The notes: generated by a model from the letters alone, not told the origin. A stretch of DNA of 33,983 bases from JAFGOY01 sp034430335 (GCA_034430335.1 DAOUES010000188.1:1-33983), one strand, 5' to 3'. Counted from the first letter of the stretch, positions 7,124 through 15,700 are shown. Program-made: numbers and translations.

Positions 7124-8220
7124 GCCAACCTGTCGACTGGTCTGCATTATGGAACATCGAATGTCAGGCTGCGGCCTGTGAACACTGCAACAATGCCTAC
7201 CTGGTTCCCTCCAGCGCCGGTGCTGTTCGCTGCCCGACCTGCCAGCAGGACGATCTCGATCCCCTGGAAGCGGACGCGGAGCAGATGGCCTATTCACAGC
7301 CGCCGGAACTCGTGTTGGGCTTCACCGTCGATGAAACGAACGCTCTCCAACGAATGATCAGCTTTACCGGCGGGATTCCACTCCGGCCAAAAGATATCCA
7401 GCCGCAGAATCTGCGCGAGCGCCTGCGAAGGCTGTATCTTCCCATGTGGCTGGTCGATGGCGATACACTCGCTACCTGGCAGGCCGAGGCAGGGTATTTC
7501 TACGAGGTCGTCAGCCACCGCGAACAACTCGCCGGTGGACAATGGCAGTCGCGCGAAGTCAAAGAGCGGCGCACCCGCTGGGAGCCGCGTGTCGGGCGGC
7601 TGACCCGCCACTACGACAATGTGATCGCCCCGGCGTTGGAACGCTTCGGGCGGATTCGACAGGTTCTCGGCGATGCCGATCTGTCGAAGGCGGCGGCTTA
7701 CACACCGGAGGCCGTGCAGTCCGCTTTCGTCTGCCTGCCCGACCGGTCACCCGGCGATGCCTGGGCCGACGCGCTCAAGGGCTTCCAATCGTCCGCCACA
7801 GAGGAATGCCGAAAAGCGGCGGGCGCAGACGAAATCCGCGAGTACCGCTGGTCGCCGGAGGTCGAGAAGCGCAACTGGACCCAGCTTTTGATCCCGTTCT
7901 ATTCGACCTACTATCTCGACGACGACGGCGGACCGAGGATGATCTACGTCAACGGGCAGACGGGGCAGGTGTGGGGCCACCGCCGTACTTCGCTGAGGCG
8001 CGCCCAGACCGCCGCCCTGATCTCGGCAGGCGTGGCGCTGCTGTTCTTCGTGTTGAGCCTGCTGGCTTTCTTGCTGGCAGTTGCCGTGCCGCCCGTCGTC
8101 GTCCTCGGCGTGATCGGCCTGCTGGCGGCGGCAGTGTTCGGCATCGTGGGGCTGGTACGGCTGCTCCATGCCTCACAATTCAACAAGAAATACCAGGCGG
8201 AACTCGATTTTACACTTTGA
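7120..8220 (+). CDS. Zinc-ribbon membrane protein B of a paralogous pair
   Basis: A 366-residue partner of the preceding gene. One zinc ribbon (C20/C23/C38/C41) precedes a middle domain with YLPMWLVDGDTLATW (106-120) and LLIPFYSTYYLDDDGG then IYVNGQTGQVWG (276-286), which align with segments of protein A. Two transmembrane helices (about 297-320 and 323-348) end it. The GTG start at 7120 overlaps the upstream TGA (GTGA), with AGGAG 9 nt before it, so translation is coupled. Longer in-frame readings run inside the upstream gene and are not credible. The function is unknown. Shared layout and coupling suggest a heteromeric membrane complex that senses or binds through its cytoplasmic ribbons. 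A terminator follows at once. Confidence 0.85.
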   Translation: MSQPVDWSALWNIECQAAACEHCNNAYLVPSSAGAVRCPTCQQDDLDPLEADAEQMAYSQPPELVLGFTVDETNALQRMISFTGGIPLRPKDIQPQNLRERLRRLYLPMWLVDGDTLATWQAEAGYFYEVVSHREQLAGGQWQSREVKERRTRWEPRVGRLTRHYDNVIAPALERFGRIRQVLGDADLSKAAAYTPEAVQSAFVCLPDRSPGDAWADALKGFQSSATEECRKAAGADEIREYRWSPEVEKRNWTQLLIPFYSTYYLDDDGGPRMIYVNGQTGQVWGHRRTSLRRAQTAALISAGVALLFFVLSLLAFLLAVAVPPVVVLGVIGLLAAAVFGIVGLVRLLHASQFNKKYQAELDFTL

Positions 8221-8238
8221 TCCAGGTTGTGAAACAGA

Positions 8239-8276
8239 AACAGGGGGCCGGTCGATCAAATGGCCCCCTGTTATTT
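8239..8276. terminator. Bidirectional intrinsic terminator
   Basis: An 11-bp perfect stem, AACAGGGGGCC (8239-8249) with GGCCCCCTGTT (8262-8272), and a 12-nt loop. TTATTTT follows on the plus strand and TTTCTGTTTC on the minus strand. It lies between the convergent zinc-ribbon pair and the M29 peptidase and can serve both. Confidence 0.85.
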
Positions 8277-8301
8277 TCACTTCGATGCGGTGCAAGCCGC
8301 C

Positions 8302-9408
8302 TTACACCTGGAATTCGCCGTCTTTGTAGAACAATACCCCGTCGACAAAAATCTCCCCGCCCGCCCGCATGTCGCAGATCATGTCCCAGTGGAGCGCCGA
8401 TTCGTTCACCGAGCCGGTTTCCGGGTAGCCGTGCCCCAGCGCGATGTGGAACGTCCCGCCGATTTTTTCGTCGTAGAGGATATTGCCCGTGAACTGCTGG
8501 ATGTTCTCGTTGGTGGCAATCGCAAACTCACCGACCCACCGAGCGCCAGCATCGACATCCAGGATGCTGTTGAGATAGTCCTCGCCTTTTGAGGCAGTCG
8601 CTTTGACCACTTTGCCATCCTCGAACTTGAGTTCGACATCGAGAACCTCGTGGCCGTCGTAGATGGCCGGGTAAGTGAAGCGCACCCAGCCGTTCATCGA
8701 ATCTTCGACCGGGCCGGTGAATATCTCGCCGTCGGGCATATTGTTGTCGCCGTCGGCATTGATGAACACCCGGTCTTTGATCGAGAGCGTCAGGTCGACG
8801 TTTTCGGCCCTGACGACAACCTCATCTTTCCCTTTCAGCCATTCGACCAGCCGCTGCTGCTCCGCCGATTTCTGCTTCCAGTAGGCAACCGGATCGTCCA
8901 GGTGAAGCATGCAGGCTCCATAGACAAAATCCTCGTACTCGCTCAGGCTCATGCCCGCTTCCTGGGCGCTGGCCTCGGTCGGGACTTCGGTCAGTGCCCA
9001 CCGAAGCTCGCCAGTCGACTGCCGATCCATGAACACTTTCCAGTAGGGGGTTTCGCTCTTCTTGAGCAGCCGGGCTTTCCGGGCGTCGACGTTGGTCAGG
9101 CGCTTGGTGTTGGAGGATGCCCGCAGCGCGAACCGCACGTCGATGGTTTCCATCAACCAGACGTGGAGCGGGTTGGGCTGCTCGATCAGTTCGTCGCTGC
9201 CGTACCTGAGCAGGATTTCATTCATCGCGGTCGGGTCGACGCGGAAAACGCCGTAGGCCCCGGCTTTCAAGACTTCTTTATAGACGGCCAGCCCCAGCGG
9301 TTCGGCGAGCGGATCGTAGAGATGGATCATCGCCAGGTCGCCCGGCTGAACTTTCGCCGAGTAATGCACCAGAAGCTGGGCCAGCTTGTCGATTCTTGGG
9401 TCGTTCAT
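8302..9408 (-). CDS. Aminopeptidase, peptidase family M29
   Basis: A 368-residue cytoplasmic metallo-aminopeptidase of the AmpS/AmpT (M29, 'thermophilic') family, which removes N-terminal residues from peptides with two divalent metal ions. The expected ligands line up with those known for the family: Glu228 in MPDGEIF, Glu294 in VGEFAIATN, His321 in FHIALGHGYPETG, and His340/Asp342 in HWDM. Length and N-terminal domain are typical. AGGAG lies 6 nt before the ATG. It is a single gene; its terminator is shared with the convergent zinc-ribbon pair. I see no clear promoter in the 187 bp up to the divergent dGTPase gene. Confidence 0.95.
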   Translation of the reverse strand: MNDPRIDKLAQLLVHYSAKVQPGDLAMIHLYDPLAEPLGLAVYKEVLKAGAYGVFRVDPTAMNEILLRYGSDELIEQPNPLHVWLMETIDVRFALRASSNTKRLTNVDARKARLLKKSETPYWKVFMDRQSTGELRWALTEVPTEASAQEAGMSLSEYEDFVYGACMLHLDDPVAYWKQKSAEQQRLVEWLKGKDEVVVRAENVDLTLSIKDRVFINADGDNNMPDGEIFTGPVEDSMNGWVRFTYPAIYDGHEVLDVELKFEDGKVVKATASKGEDYLNSILDVDAGARWVGEFAIATNENIQQFTGNILYDEKIGGTFHIALGHGYPETGSVNESALHWDMICDMRAGGEIFVDGVLFYKDGEFQV

Positions 9409-9525
9409 GATTATCTCCTACATATCGTTGGGGAACGTGTTGGTATGTCTGTCCTCAAAGATTCAGGTACCGGTAAGCATACCCCGATCAGATAGTTAGC
9501 GCATAACGTCCGCCCGATACGTCTA

Positions 9526-9555
9526 TTGACACTCACTCACTGCCGGTGATAGACT
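9526..9555 (+). promoter_or_regulatory. Strong promoter of the dGTPase gene
   Basis: A perfect TTGACA (9526-9531), an 18-bp spacer and TAGACT (9550-9555) preceded by TGA (extended -10). Transcription would start near 9562, leaving about 34 nt before the GTG start at 9596. Confidence 0.75.
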
Positions 9556-9583
9556 GCCTAAACATCACCCGTAATGGATGGAA

Positions 9584-9588
9584 AAGGA
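9584..9588 (+). promoter_or_regulatory. Ribosome binding site that decides the dGTPase start
   Basis: AAGGA lies 7 nt before the GTG at 9596. The in-frame ATG at 9578 lies upstream of this site and has no such sequence before it, so the GTG is preferred. Confidence 0.6.
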
Positions 9589-9595
9589 CAATAAG

Positions 9596-10756
9596 GTGAT
9601 CTACACACGTGAGCAAATCGAAGAAAGGGAGCGGCAGCACCTCGCCCCCTACGGCATGAAAAGCGCCGATACGCAGGGCAGAAAGTATCCCGAAGCGGAA
9701 CCCACTCACCGGACCGTGTTTCAACGCGACCGTGACCGTGTTTTACACACCACCGCCTTCCGACGCCTCGAATACAAAACCCAGGTATTCATCAACCACG
9801 AGGGCGATTATTACCGAACACGCCTTACCCATACCCTGGAAGTCGCACAGGTTGGGCGGACAATAGCCCGTGCACTGGGTGCAAACGAAGACCTGATCGA
9901 AGCGATCTGCCTCGCCCACGACGTTGGGCACCCCCCGTTCGGACATTCTGGCGAGGTGACCCTGGCCCGGCTGATGGAAGATCACAACGGATTCGATCAT
10001 AACCAGCAGTCGCTGCGCATTGTCACTTATCTTGAGCGGCGCTACCCGGCTTATAACGGCCTCAACCTCACCTTCGAAGTATGTGAAGGCATCGTCAAGC
10101 ACGAGACAGAATACGACGTGAGTTCGGTCGCGCCGGAATACAAACCCGATCTCCTTGCCAACCTGGAAGCCCAGATCGCCAACGTTGCCGACGAACTGGC
10201 CTACAGCGCCCACGATCTCGACGACGGCCTTTACGCGGGCCTGATCACGCCCCGGCAGGTCGACGGACTGGGATTATGGGAGCTGGGCCGCAAAGAAATC
10301 AACTTCAAGACCGAGGACTTCGACGAGATGACCCGCCACCGGCTCATTCGCCGGTTGATCGGCATCCTGGTGCGTGATGTCGTCGAAGCCACCAACGAAC
10401 GTTTATCAAAAGCCAACCCGCAATCGGTGGCAGAACTACAACGCCTTCCGAATACCGTGATCGGACACAGCGATGAAATCGGCGCGATGGTGCGCGAGTT
10501 GAAGAACTTCCTTTACGAGAACATGTACCGCCATTACCGGGTCATCCGTATGGCGCAGAAAGCCGAGAAATTCATCACGGAACTGTTTAACGCCTATATC
10601 GCCGAACCATCCCAACTGCCCAATTCGACAAAAATGCGGTGGCAAGAAGGGGCCGATCCGTTAGAACGTGTGGTTTGTGATTACCTCGCCGGAATGACCG
10701 ATCGCTACGCCTTGCAGGAATACCAGAAACTGTTCGACCCATTCACCCGCCCGTGA
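9596..10756 (+). CDS. dgt: Deoxyguanosinetriphosphate triphosphohydrolase (dGTPase-like, HD domain)
   Basis: A 386-residue HD-domain enzyme of the dGTPase-like group, which cleaves dNTPs to deoxynucleoside and triphosphate and so tunes dNTP pools. The N-terminal signature FRRLEYKTQVF (55-65) precedes the metal site: His79 in YRTRLTHTLE, His108-Asp109 in LAHDVGHPPFGHSGE (107-120), and a later Asp in AYSAHDLDDGL. The C-terminal helical part is complete. The start is taken as GTG (9596) because of the well-placed AAGGA; ATG at 9578 would add six residues. It has its own promoter. The next gene begins 139 bp on, with no clear terminator between. Substrate preference among dNTPs cannot be read from sequence. 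Confidence 0.93.
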   Translation: MIYTREQIEERERQHLAPYGMKSADTQGRKYPEAEPTHRTVFQRDRDRVLHTTAFRRLEYKTQVFINHEGDYYRTRLTHTLEVAQVGRTIARALGANEDLIEAICLAHDVGHPPFGHSGEVTLARLMEDHNGFDHNQQSLRIVTYLERRYPAYNGLNLTFEVCEGIVKHETEYDVSSVAPEYKPDLLANLEAQIANVADELAYSAHDLDDGLYAGLITPRQVDGLGLWELGRKEINFKTEDFDEMTRHRLIRRLIGILVRDVVEATNERLSKANPQSVAELQRLPNTVIGHSDEIGAMVRELKNFLYENMYRHYRVIRMAQKAEKFITELFNAYIAEPSQLPNSTKMRWQEGADPLERVVCDYLAGMTDRYALQEYQKLFDPFTRP

Positions 10757-10895
10757 TGGGATCATTCGAAAGCATATCAGTTGAACTCAATCGCGGCGCA
10801 CGGCTTGACATCCCTGCGTTTTTGCGACATCCTATCGGCCTTAGTGTTGAATGCTCGGATTTCACCCAAGCTTTATCATCCACTAAGGGATTCCC

Positions 10896-11987
10896 GTGAG
10901 TGAGCGCCAGTATTGGGTAAGCTTCAGTCTTGTCAAAGGCGTTGGCCCGGTTCGAGTGCGTCAACTGCTCGAGACGTTTGGCTCTCTCAAAGAAGCCTGG
11001 CATGCCTCTGAAAGGGCACTCCGGGAAGCGGGGATTGACCGGCGCACCCTGGAAAGCCTGGTCACCACGCGCCGCGAGGTCGACCCGGCGGCTGAACTGG
11101 CGCGGCTGGACAAGCTCGGCATCGCGGCGCTGACCTGGGATGACGAGGAGTACCCCTCGCTGCTGGCGCAGCTTCGCCCCATCGACCAGGCCCCGCCGTT
11201 GATTTACCTGCGCGGCAGTCTGGCGCAAACCGACGAATGGGCAATTGCAGTGGTCGGCACCCGCTCGGCGACCGCCTATGGGCGGCAGGTCGCCTACCAG
11301 ATCGCCGGGGAACTGGCCTTGGACGGCCTGACGATAGTTAGCGGGCTGGCGCTTGGCATCGACGCGGAAGCTCACCTTGCGGCGCTCGAAAACCGGCAGC
11401 GAACGATTGCCGTTTTGCCGTGCGGGTTGGATACAATCTATCCACCGGAACACCGGAACCTGGTTGCCCGTATTATTCGACAGGGGGCGGTGATCAGCCC
11501 TTTCCCGCTGGGGACAAAGCCGCTGCGCACCAACTTCAACGCCCGCAACCGGGTGTTGAGCGGGCTGGCGCGGGCGGTGGCCGTCATCGAAGCGGGCGAT
11601 AAGAGCGGCGCATTGATCACGGCGGGCTGCGCACTAGACCAGGGCCGCCAGGTGTTTGCCGTCCCCGGTAATATCACAGCGCGAAGCAGCACAGGAACCA
11701 ACCGGCTGATCCAGGACGGCGCTCACCCGGTTCTATCGGCGCAAGATATTCTCGAAGGGCTGGCACTTGATCATCTGCCCCAGCATATCAACGCTGCAAG
11801 AGCGCTGCCGCCGATGAGCGCGACCGAACAGGCCGTCCTGGAATCGCTCTCAGCAGAGCCGCAGCACATCGACGAACTATCCAATCACTGTTCGCTCCCG
11901 GTTGCAACGGTGAGCAGTTCGTTGGTCATATTGGAACTCAAAGGACTGGTCAGGCAGGTTGGACATATGATATACGTCCGGGCCTGA
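10896..11987 (+). CDS. dprA: DNA-processing protein DprA, full length
   Basis: A 363-residue DprA with all the usual parts. It has an N-terminal helix-hairpin-helix/SAM-like region (LVKGVGPVRVRQLL, 12-25) and a Rossmann domain with VVGTRSATAYGR (119-130), SGLALGIDAEAH (149-160), NARNRVLSGLA (215-225), SGALITA (237-243) and VFAVPG (253-258). A C-terminal winged helix (about 310-363) ends it. DprA binds incoming single-stranded DNA and loads RecA, and it is also widespread in non-competent bacteria. The GTG start has AAGGGA 5 nt upstream. A TTGACA at 10805-10810 upstream lacks a good -10, so the promoter is unsure. It heads a close run with manC and topA; dprA next to topA is a common arrangement. 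Confidence 0.95.
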   Translation: MSERQYWVSFSLVKGVGPVRVRQLLETFGSLKEAWHASERALREAGIDRRTLESLVTTRREVDPAAELARLDKLGIAALTWDDEEYPSLLAQLRPIDQAPPLIYLRGSLAQTDEWAIAVVGTRSATAYGRQVAYQIAGELALDGLTIVSGLALGIDAEAHLAALENRQRTIAVLPCGLDTIYPPEHRNLVARIIRQGAVISPFPLGTKPLRTNFNARNRVLSGLARAVAVIEAGDKSGALITAGCALDQGRQVFAVPGNITARSSTGTNRLIQDGAHPVLSAQDILEGLALDHLPQHINAARALPPMSATEQAVLESLSAEPQHIDELSNHCSLPVATVSSSLVILELKGLVRQVGHMIYVRA

Positions 11988-12022
11988 CGAAGCAGCAGTC
12001 CATCAAAAAGGGAACAGTCAAC

Positions 12023-13108
12023 ATGGGCAATGCCTACGCAGTCATCATGGCCGGGGGGTCCGGAACACGGCTCTGGCCGTTGAGCCGTAAGGATCATCCG
12101 AAGCCGCTTATACCACTGGTCGAGAAAGAACGAACGATGGTTCAAATCGCCGTCAGGCGGCTTCAACCACTGTTTCCACCTGAGAGAATCCTGATCGTCG
12201 CCAACGAACAGCTTACCCCCCTCCTCAAAACCCAGATTCCGGAAATACCCGGAGAAAACTTCATCGTCGAGCCGCTGGGCCGCGACACCGCCCCGGCGGT
12301 TGGCCTGGGCGCGATCCATGTCCGGCACCGCGACCCCGAGGGCGTGATGGTGGTGCTCACCGCCGATCATTACATTGCCGACGAAGAGATGTTTCGGAAT
12401 GCCCTGGCATTGGCAATCGACACTGCCCAAAGGGGTGGGGTTGTAACTTTAGGCATCAAACCATCGTATCCATCGACAGGATTCGGCTATATCGAACGGG
12501 GAGCGCTTCAGAAGACACTCAACGGCCTGGATATCTTCACGCTCGAACAATTTCACGAAAAACCCGATCAGGAAACTGCCGAACAATATATCTCCAGTGG
12601 AAATTTTAGCTGGAATAGTGGTATGTTTATCTGGCCGGTGGATCGAGTAATGGCCGAATTCGAACGAAATGTACCAGAACTCCATCGTTCTCTTGAGCAG
12701 TTAGCCGCAGTTATTGGCCAACCTGCATATGAGGAAACAATCGCCAGGATATGGCCGGAAATGCCCCGCATCTCGGTCGATTATGCCCTGATGGAGAAGA
12801 TCGACAGGGAAGCTTACGTCATCCCGGTCGAAATGGGATGGACCGACATCGGCAATTTCAGCACGCTTTATGATCTGCTGTCAGAATACGAGGGTGAAAA
12901 CATCACCAATTCTGACGAAGGTGCGCTGCTGATCGACGCCAGCCGCACGCTCATCTTCAGCGACCGGCTGGTCGCCGTACTTGGCCTTGAAGATTTGGTC
13001 ATCGTCGATACAGATGACATCTTACTGGTCTGTCATTATGACCGCGCTCAGGATGTCAAGAAACTGGTAGAACAACTTAAGAAAGAGAAACGAGACAGGT
13101 ATTTATGA
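12023..13108 (+). CDS. manC: Mannose-1-phosphate guanylyltransferase
   Basis: A 361-residue nucleotidyltransferase that makes GDP-mannose from GTP and mannose 1-phosphate for glycans and glycolipids. The nucleotide-binding G-G-S-G-T-R-L-W-P-L-S-R is at 11-22, with HPKPLIPL just after. IVEPLGRDTAPA, the variant FHEKP of the usual F-V-E-K-P, and NSGMFIW follow in order. It ends after a short left-handed-helix-like C-terminal region and has no phosphomannose isomerase domain, so it is the monofunctional type. A GGGA lies 9 nt before the ATG. It starts 35 bp after dprA and its stop overlaps the topA start as ATGA, so it is translationally coupled to topA, an odd place for a sugar-nucleotide enzyme. 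Confidence 0.92.
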   Translation: MGNAYAVIMAGGSGTRLWPLSRKDHPKPLIPLVEKERTMVQIAVRRLQPLFPPERILIVANEQLTPLLKTQIPEIPGENFIVEPLGRDTAPAVGLGAIHVRHRDPEGVMVVLTADHYIADEEMFRNALALAIDTAQRGGVVTLGIKPSYPSTGFGYIERGALQKTLNGLDIFTLEQFHEKPDQETAEQYISSGNFSWNSGMFIWPVDRVMAEFERNVPELHRSLEQLAAVIGQPAYEETIARIWPEMPRISVDYALMEKIDREAYVIPVEMGWTDIGNFSTLYDLLSEYEGENITNSDEGALLIDASRTLIFSDRLVAVLGLEDLVIVDTDDILLVCHYDRAQDVKKLVEQLKKEKRDRYL

Positions 13109-15474
13109 GTGCAGAGTTGACTGCGTATTGCATGAAGTGTAAAACCAAACGCCCATTAACAGACCCGAAGGCAGTGTTTACCAAAAGTGGACAGCCTGCT
13201 ACCCGGGGGGAGTGTCATGTTTGTGGAACCACACTCTACCGGATGGGTGAGACGCCCGACCATGAGGGTCTTACCCGGCCCAAGCCGGTCAAGAAGAAGA
13301 AGGAGGAAACCCAGAGCGTCCGGCGGCGCGGAAAGCTGGTGATTGTCGAATCGCCGGCAAAAGCGCGTACCATCGAACAATACCTGGGTAAGGACTACAA
13401 AGTCAGAGCATCGGTTGGGCATGTTCGCGATCTGCTCAAGTCGAAGTTGTCGGTCGATGTCGAGAATGATTTCGAACCGCAGTACCGCGTTCCCAACGAC
13501 AAACGTGAAGTCGTCAAGGAGTTGAAAGCTGCCTCGGCCAAAGCTAAGGAAATCTACCTGGCGACCGACCCTGACCGTGAAGGCGAGGCGATTGCCTGGC
13601 ACTTGATGGCGGCGGCAGAGATCGATCCAGAGCGTGCAAAGCGCGTGGTCTTCCACGAGATCACAAAGGATGTCATCCGCGAGGCGTTCGAAGCCCCGCG
13701 CGAGATCGATACGAACCTGGTCGACGCCCAGCAAGCACGGCGCATCCTCGACCGGTTGGTCGGCTATGAACTCAGCCCCTTGCTGTGGAAAAAAGTCCGA
13801 CCGCGCCTCTCTGCCGGACGTGTTCAGTCGGCTGCCGTTCGCATGGTTGTCGAACGCGAACGGGAAATCGACAGCTTCGTCCCGGAAGAGTACTGGACCA
13901 TCGACGCCGAGTTAGCCCGCGCTGCCGAACGCGAACAGGCCAATCGGATGAGCTTTCTGGCACGCCTGATCAAAATCAGGGACGCGGATATCGCACTGCC
14001 CACCGAGGAGGCGGTCAGGCCGATCTTAGCCGAATTAGAAGAAGCAGAATACACGGTAAGCGACGTAAAGATCGGGCAGCGAAAGCGCTCACCGTCAGCG
14101 CCTTTTATTACCAGCACCATGCAGCAGGAAGCCTCGCGCCGGTTGGGATTTACCGCCCAACGCACGATGCAGGTTGCCCAGCAGCTTTACGAAGGCGTCG
14201 ATATCGGCAACGGCGGATCGGTTGGCCTGATCACCTATATGAGAACCGACAGTACCAATGTCTCGAAGCAGGCCCAGGCTGAAGCCGCCCGCTACATCGA
14301 CGAGAATTTTGGCAGCGAATATTTGCCAGAGGAGCCAAATACGTTTGGCGGCAAGGCAAAAGGCGCACAGGAAGCACACGAAGCGATCCGCCCGACCAGT
14401 GTTTTCCGCACGCCCGACGAGTTGAAGCCCTTTTTGAAACGCAATCAACTGCGCCTGTATCGCCTGATCTGGCAACGCTTCGTCGCCAGCCAGATGGTCC
14501 CGGCGCTGTACGATACCATCCGGGTGGATATCGGCGCTGGCTCACCGGGCGCATCGAACGGCGACAAACCTTACCTGTTCCGGGCATCCGGCTCGACCCT
14601 GCGCTTTCCGGGTTTCCTGGCGGTATATGCCGACTTCAACGGCGATGATACCCCGGAAGATCTGGACATGATATTCCCCGAACTGGTGGAAGGCGATCTG
14701 CTCGACCTGCTCCAACTGCTCCCTGAGCAGCACTTTACCCAGCCGCCGCCGCGCTATTCCGAAGCCTCCCTCGTCAAGGCATTGGAGGAATACGGCATCG
14801 GGCGACCAAGCACCTACGCGCCGATTCTCGACACGATCCAGAAGCGGGGCTATGTCAGACGTGAGAAAAAGCGCCTCCAGCCCACCGATACCGGGATTAT
14901 CGTCAACGATCTGCTGGTGACCTATTTCCCGGACATTGTCGATGTCGGCTTTACGGCTGAGATGGAAGACGAGCTTGACCGGATCGCTTCGGGTGAGCAG
15001 GAGTGGGTGCCGGTTCTTGCCGAGTTTTATGAACCGTTTAAGGCTGAAGTAGTCCACGCATTCAAACACGCCCCCAATGCCGAACTCGGCAGCGAAAAAA
15101 TAGGCCGGGAATGCCCGGAGTGTGGCAAACCCCTGGTTATTCGATGGGGACGCTATGGCAAATTTATCGGCTGTTCCGATTTCCCGACCTGCCGGTATAC
15201 CGAACCCTGGTTGGAAAAGCTCGGTTTAGCCTGTCCATCTTGTGGCGGCGAACTCGTCGAGCGAAAAACCCGGCGCGGGCGAACCTTCTACGGGTGCTCA
15301 AACTATCCAACCTGTGAATGGACAAGCTGGAAACGCCCACATCATGATCCCTGCCCGGTATGTGGCGGACTTTTGATTGTTCAAAACAATACCTGGGCAC
15401 AGTGCGAATCATGCGAAGAACAGGTTCGGCTCGACAGCCTTCCTTCCTATCAGGCAACCGAACAGGCTGAGTGA
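13105..15474 (+). CDS. topA: DNA topoisomerase I with extra N-terminal zinc ribbon
   Basis: A 789-residue type IA topoisomerase that relaxes negative supercoils. An extra N-terminal module (1-50) has a four-cysteine ribbon (C9, C12, C37, C40; DUF5679-like) and is joined by a basic linker (KKKKEE) to the usual core. The TOPRIM domain has VIVESPAKA (79-87, Glu82) and ATDPDREGE (153-161). The catalytic tyrosine is Tyr378 in GLITYMRTDSTN. Three C-terminal zinc ribbons begin CPECGKPL, CPSCGGEL and CPVCGGLL, which bind single-stranded DNA in the family. The ATG overlaps the manC stop (ATGA), with AGG 5 nt upstream. No clear terminator follows, only the hairpins at 15557-15596. Confidence 0.96.
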   Translation: MSAELTAYCMKCKTKRPLTDPKAVFTKSGQPATRGECHVCGTTLYRMGETPDHEGLTRPKPVKKKKEETQSVRRRGKLVIVESPAKARTIEQYLGKDYKVRASVGHVRDLLKSKLSVDVENDFEPQYRVPNDKREVVKELKAASAKAKEIYLATDPDREGEAIAWHLMAAAEIDPERAKRVVFHEITKDVIREAFEAPREIDTNLVDAQQARRILDRLVGYELSPLLWKKVRPRLSAGRVQSAAVRMVVEREREIDSFVPEEYWTIDAELARAAEREQANRMSFLARLIKIRDADIALPTEEAVRPILAELEEAEYTVSDVKIGQRKRSPSAPFITSTMQQEASRRLGFTAQRTMQVAQQLYEGVDIGNGGSVGLITYMRTDSTNVSKQAQAEAARYIDENFGSEYLPEEPNTFGGKAKGAQEAHEAIRPTSVFRTPDELKPFLKRNQLRLYRLIWQRFVASQMVPALYDTIRVDIGAGSPGASNGDKPYLFRASGSTLRFPGFLAVYADFNGDDTPEDLDMIFPELVEGDLLDLLQLLPEQHFTQPPPRYSEASLVKALEEYGIGRPSTYAPILDTIQKRGYVRREKKRLQPTDTGIIVNDLLVTYFPDIVDVGFTAEMEDELDRIASGEQEWVPVLAEFYEPFKAEVVHAFKHAPNAELGSEKIGRECPECGKPLVIRWGRYGKFIGCSDFPTCRYTEPWLEKLGLACPSCGGELVERKTRRGRTFYGCSNYPTCEWTSWKRPHHDPCPVCGGLLIVQNNTWAQCESCEEQVRLDSLPSYQATEQAE

Positions 15475-15529
15475 ATTCCAGTTGTTCGCGGCATTATACC
15501 GGGCAACTTGTGTTCAACAAGCGTTGGAG

Positions 15530-15675
15530 TAAAATACATTTACTGTTGATGGAGAAAACCTGTCTGGTACAGGTTGACTTAGCTGTGTAATACAGCAGCT
15601 TCCGCCAGCATTTTTCCAGGGAACTGCTGACAAGTGAAAACCAATTGGTTTCATTTAAAATACATACTGGTTTTC
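15530..15675. promoter_or_regulatory. Repeat-rich intergenic control region
   Basis: This stretch lies in the 226-bp gap between topA and the unknown two-TM protein. It holds two copies of TAAAATACAT (15530-15539 and 15656-15665), both -10-like, but without good -35 boxes. There are two inverted repeats with the core CTGT-N5-ACAG (15557-15575 and 15582-15596), a perfect palindrome AAACCAATTGGTTT (15638-15651), and inverted arms GAAAACCA (15636-15643) and TGGTTTTC (15668-15675). The layout fits an operator/promoter block for the downstream gene, but no regulator is identified. Confidence 0.4.
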
Positions 15676-15700
15676 GCCTAACGGGAAGGGTCGTGCAACA

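Noticed and set aside
7446..8492. 348-codon open frame on the plus strand over zinc-ribbon protein B
   Set aside because: Arg-rich, domain-free translation that runs through the terminator at 8239-8276; the frame at 7120-8220 has zinc-ribbon and membrane motifs instead.
8650..9495. 281-codon open frame on the plus strand across the M29 peptidase gene
   Set aside because: It lies antisense to a gene with all metal ligands in place; no ribosome binding site or domain supports it.
10805..10833. Promoter for dprA-manC-topA from the perfect TTGACA at 10805-10810
   Set aside because: At 17 bp only CATCCT is found as a -10, too weak to list as a promoter.
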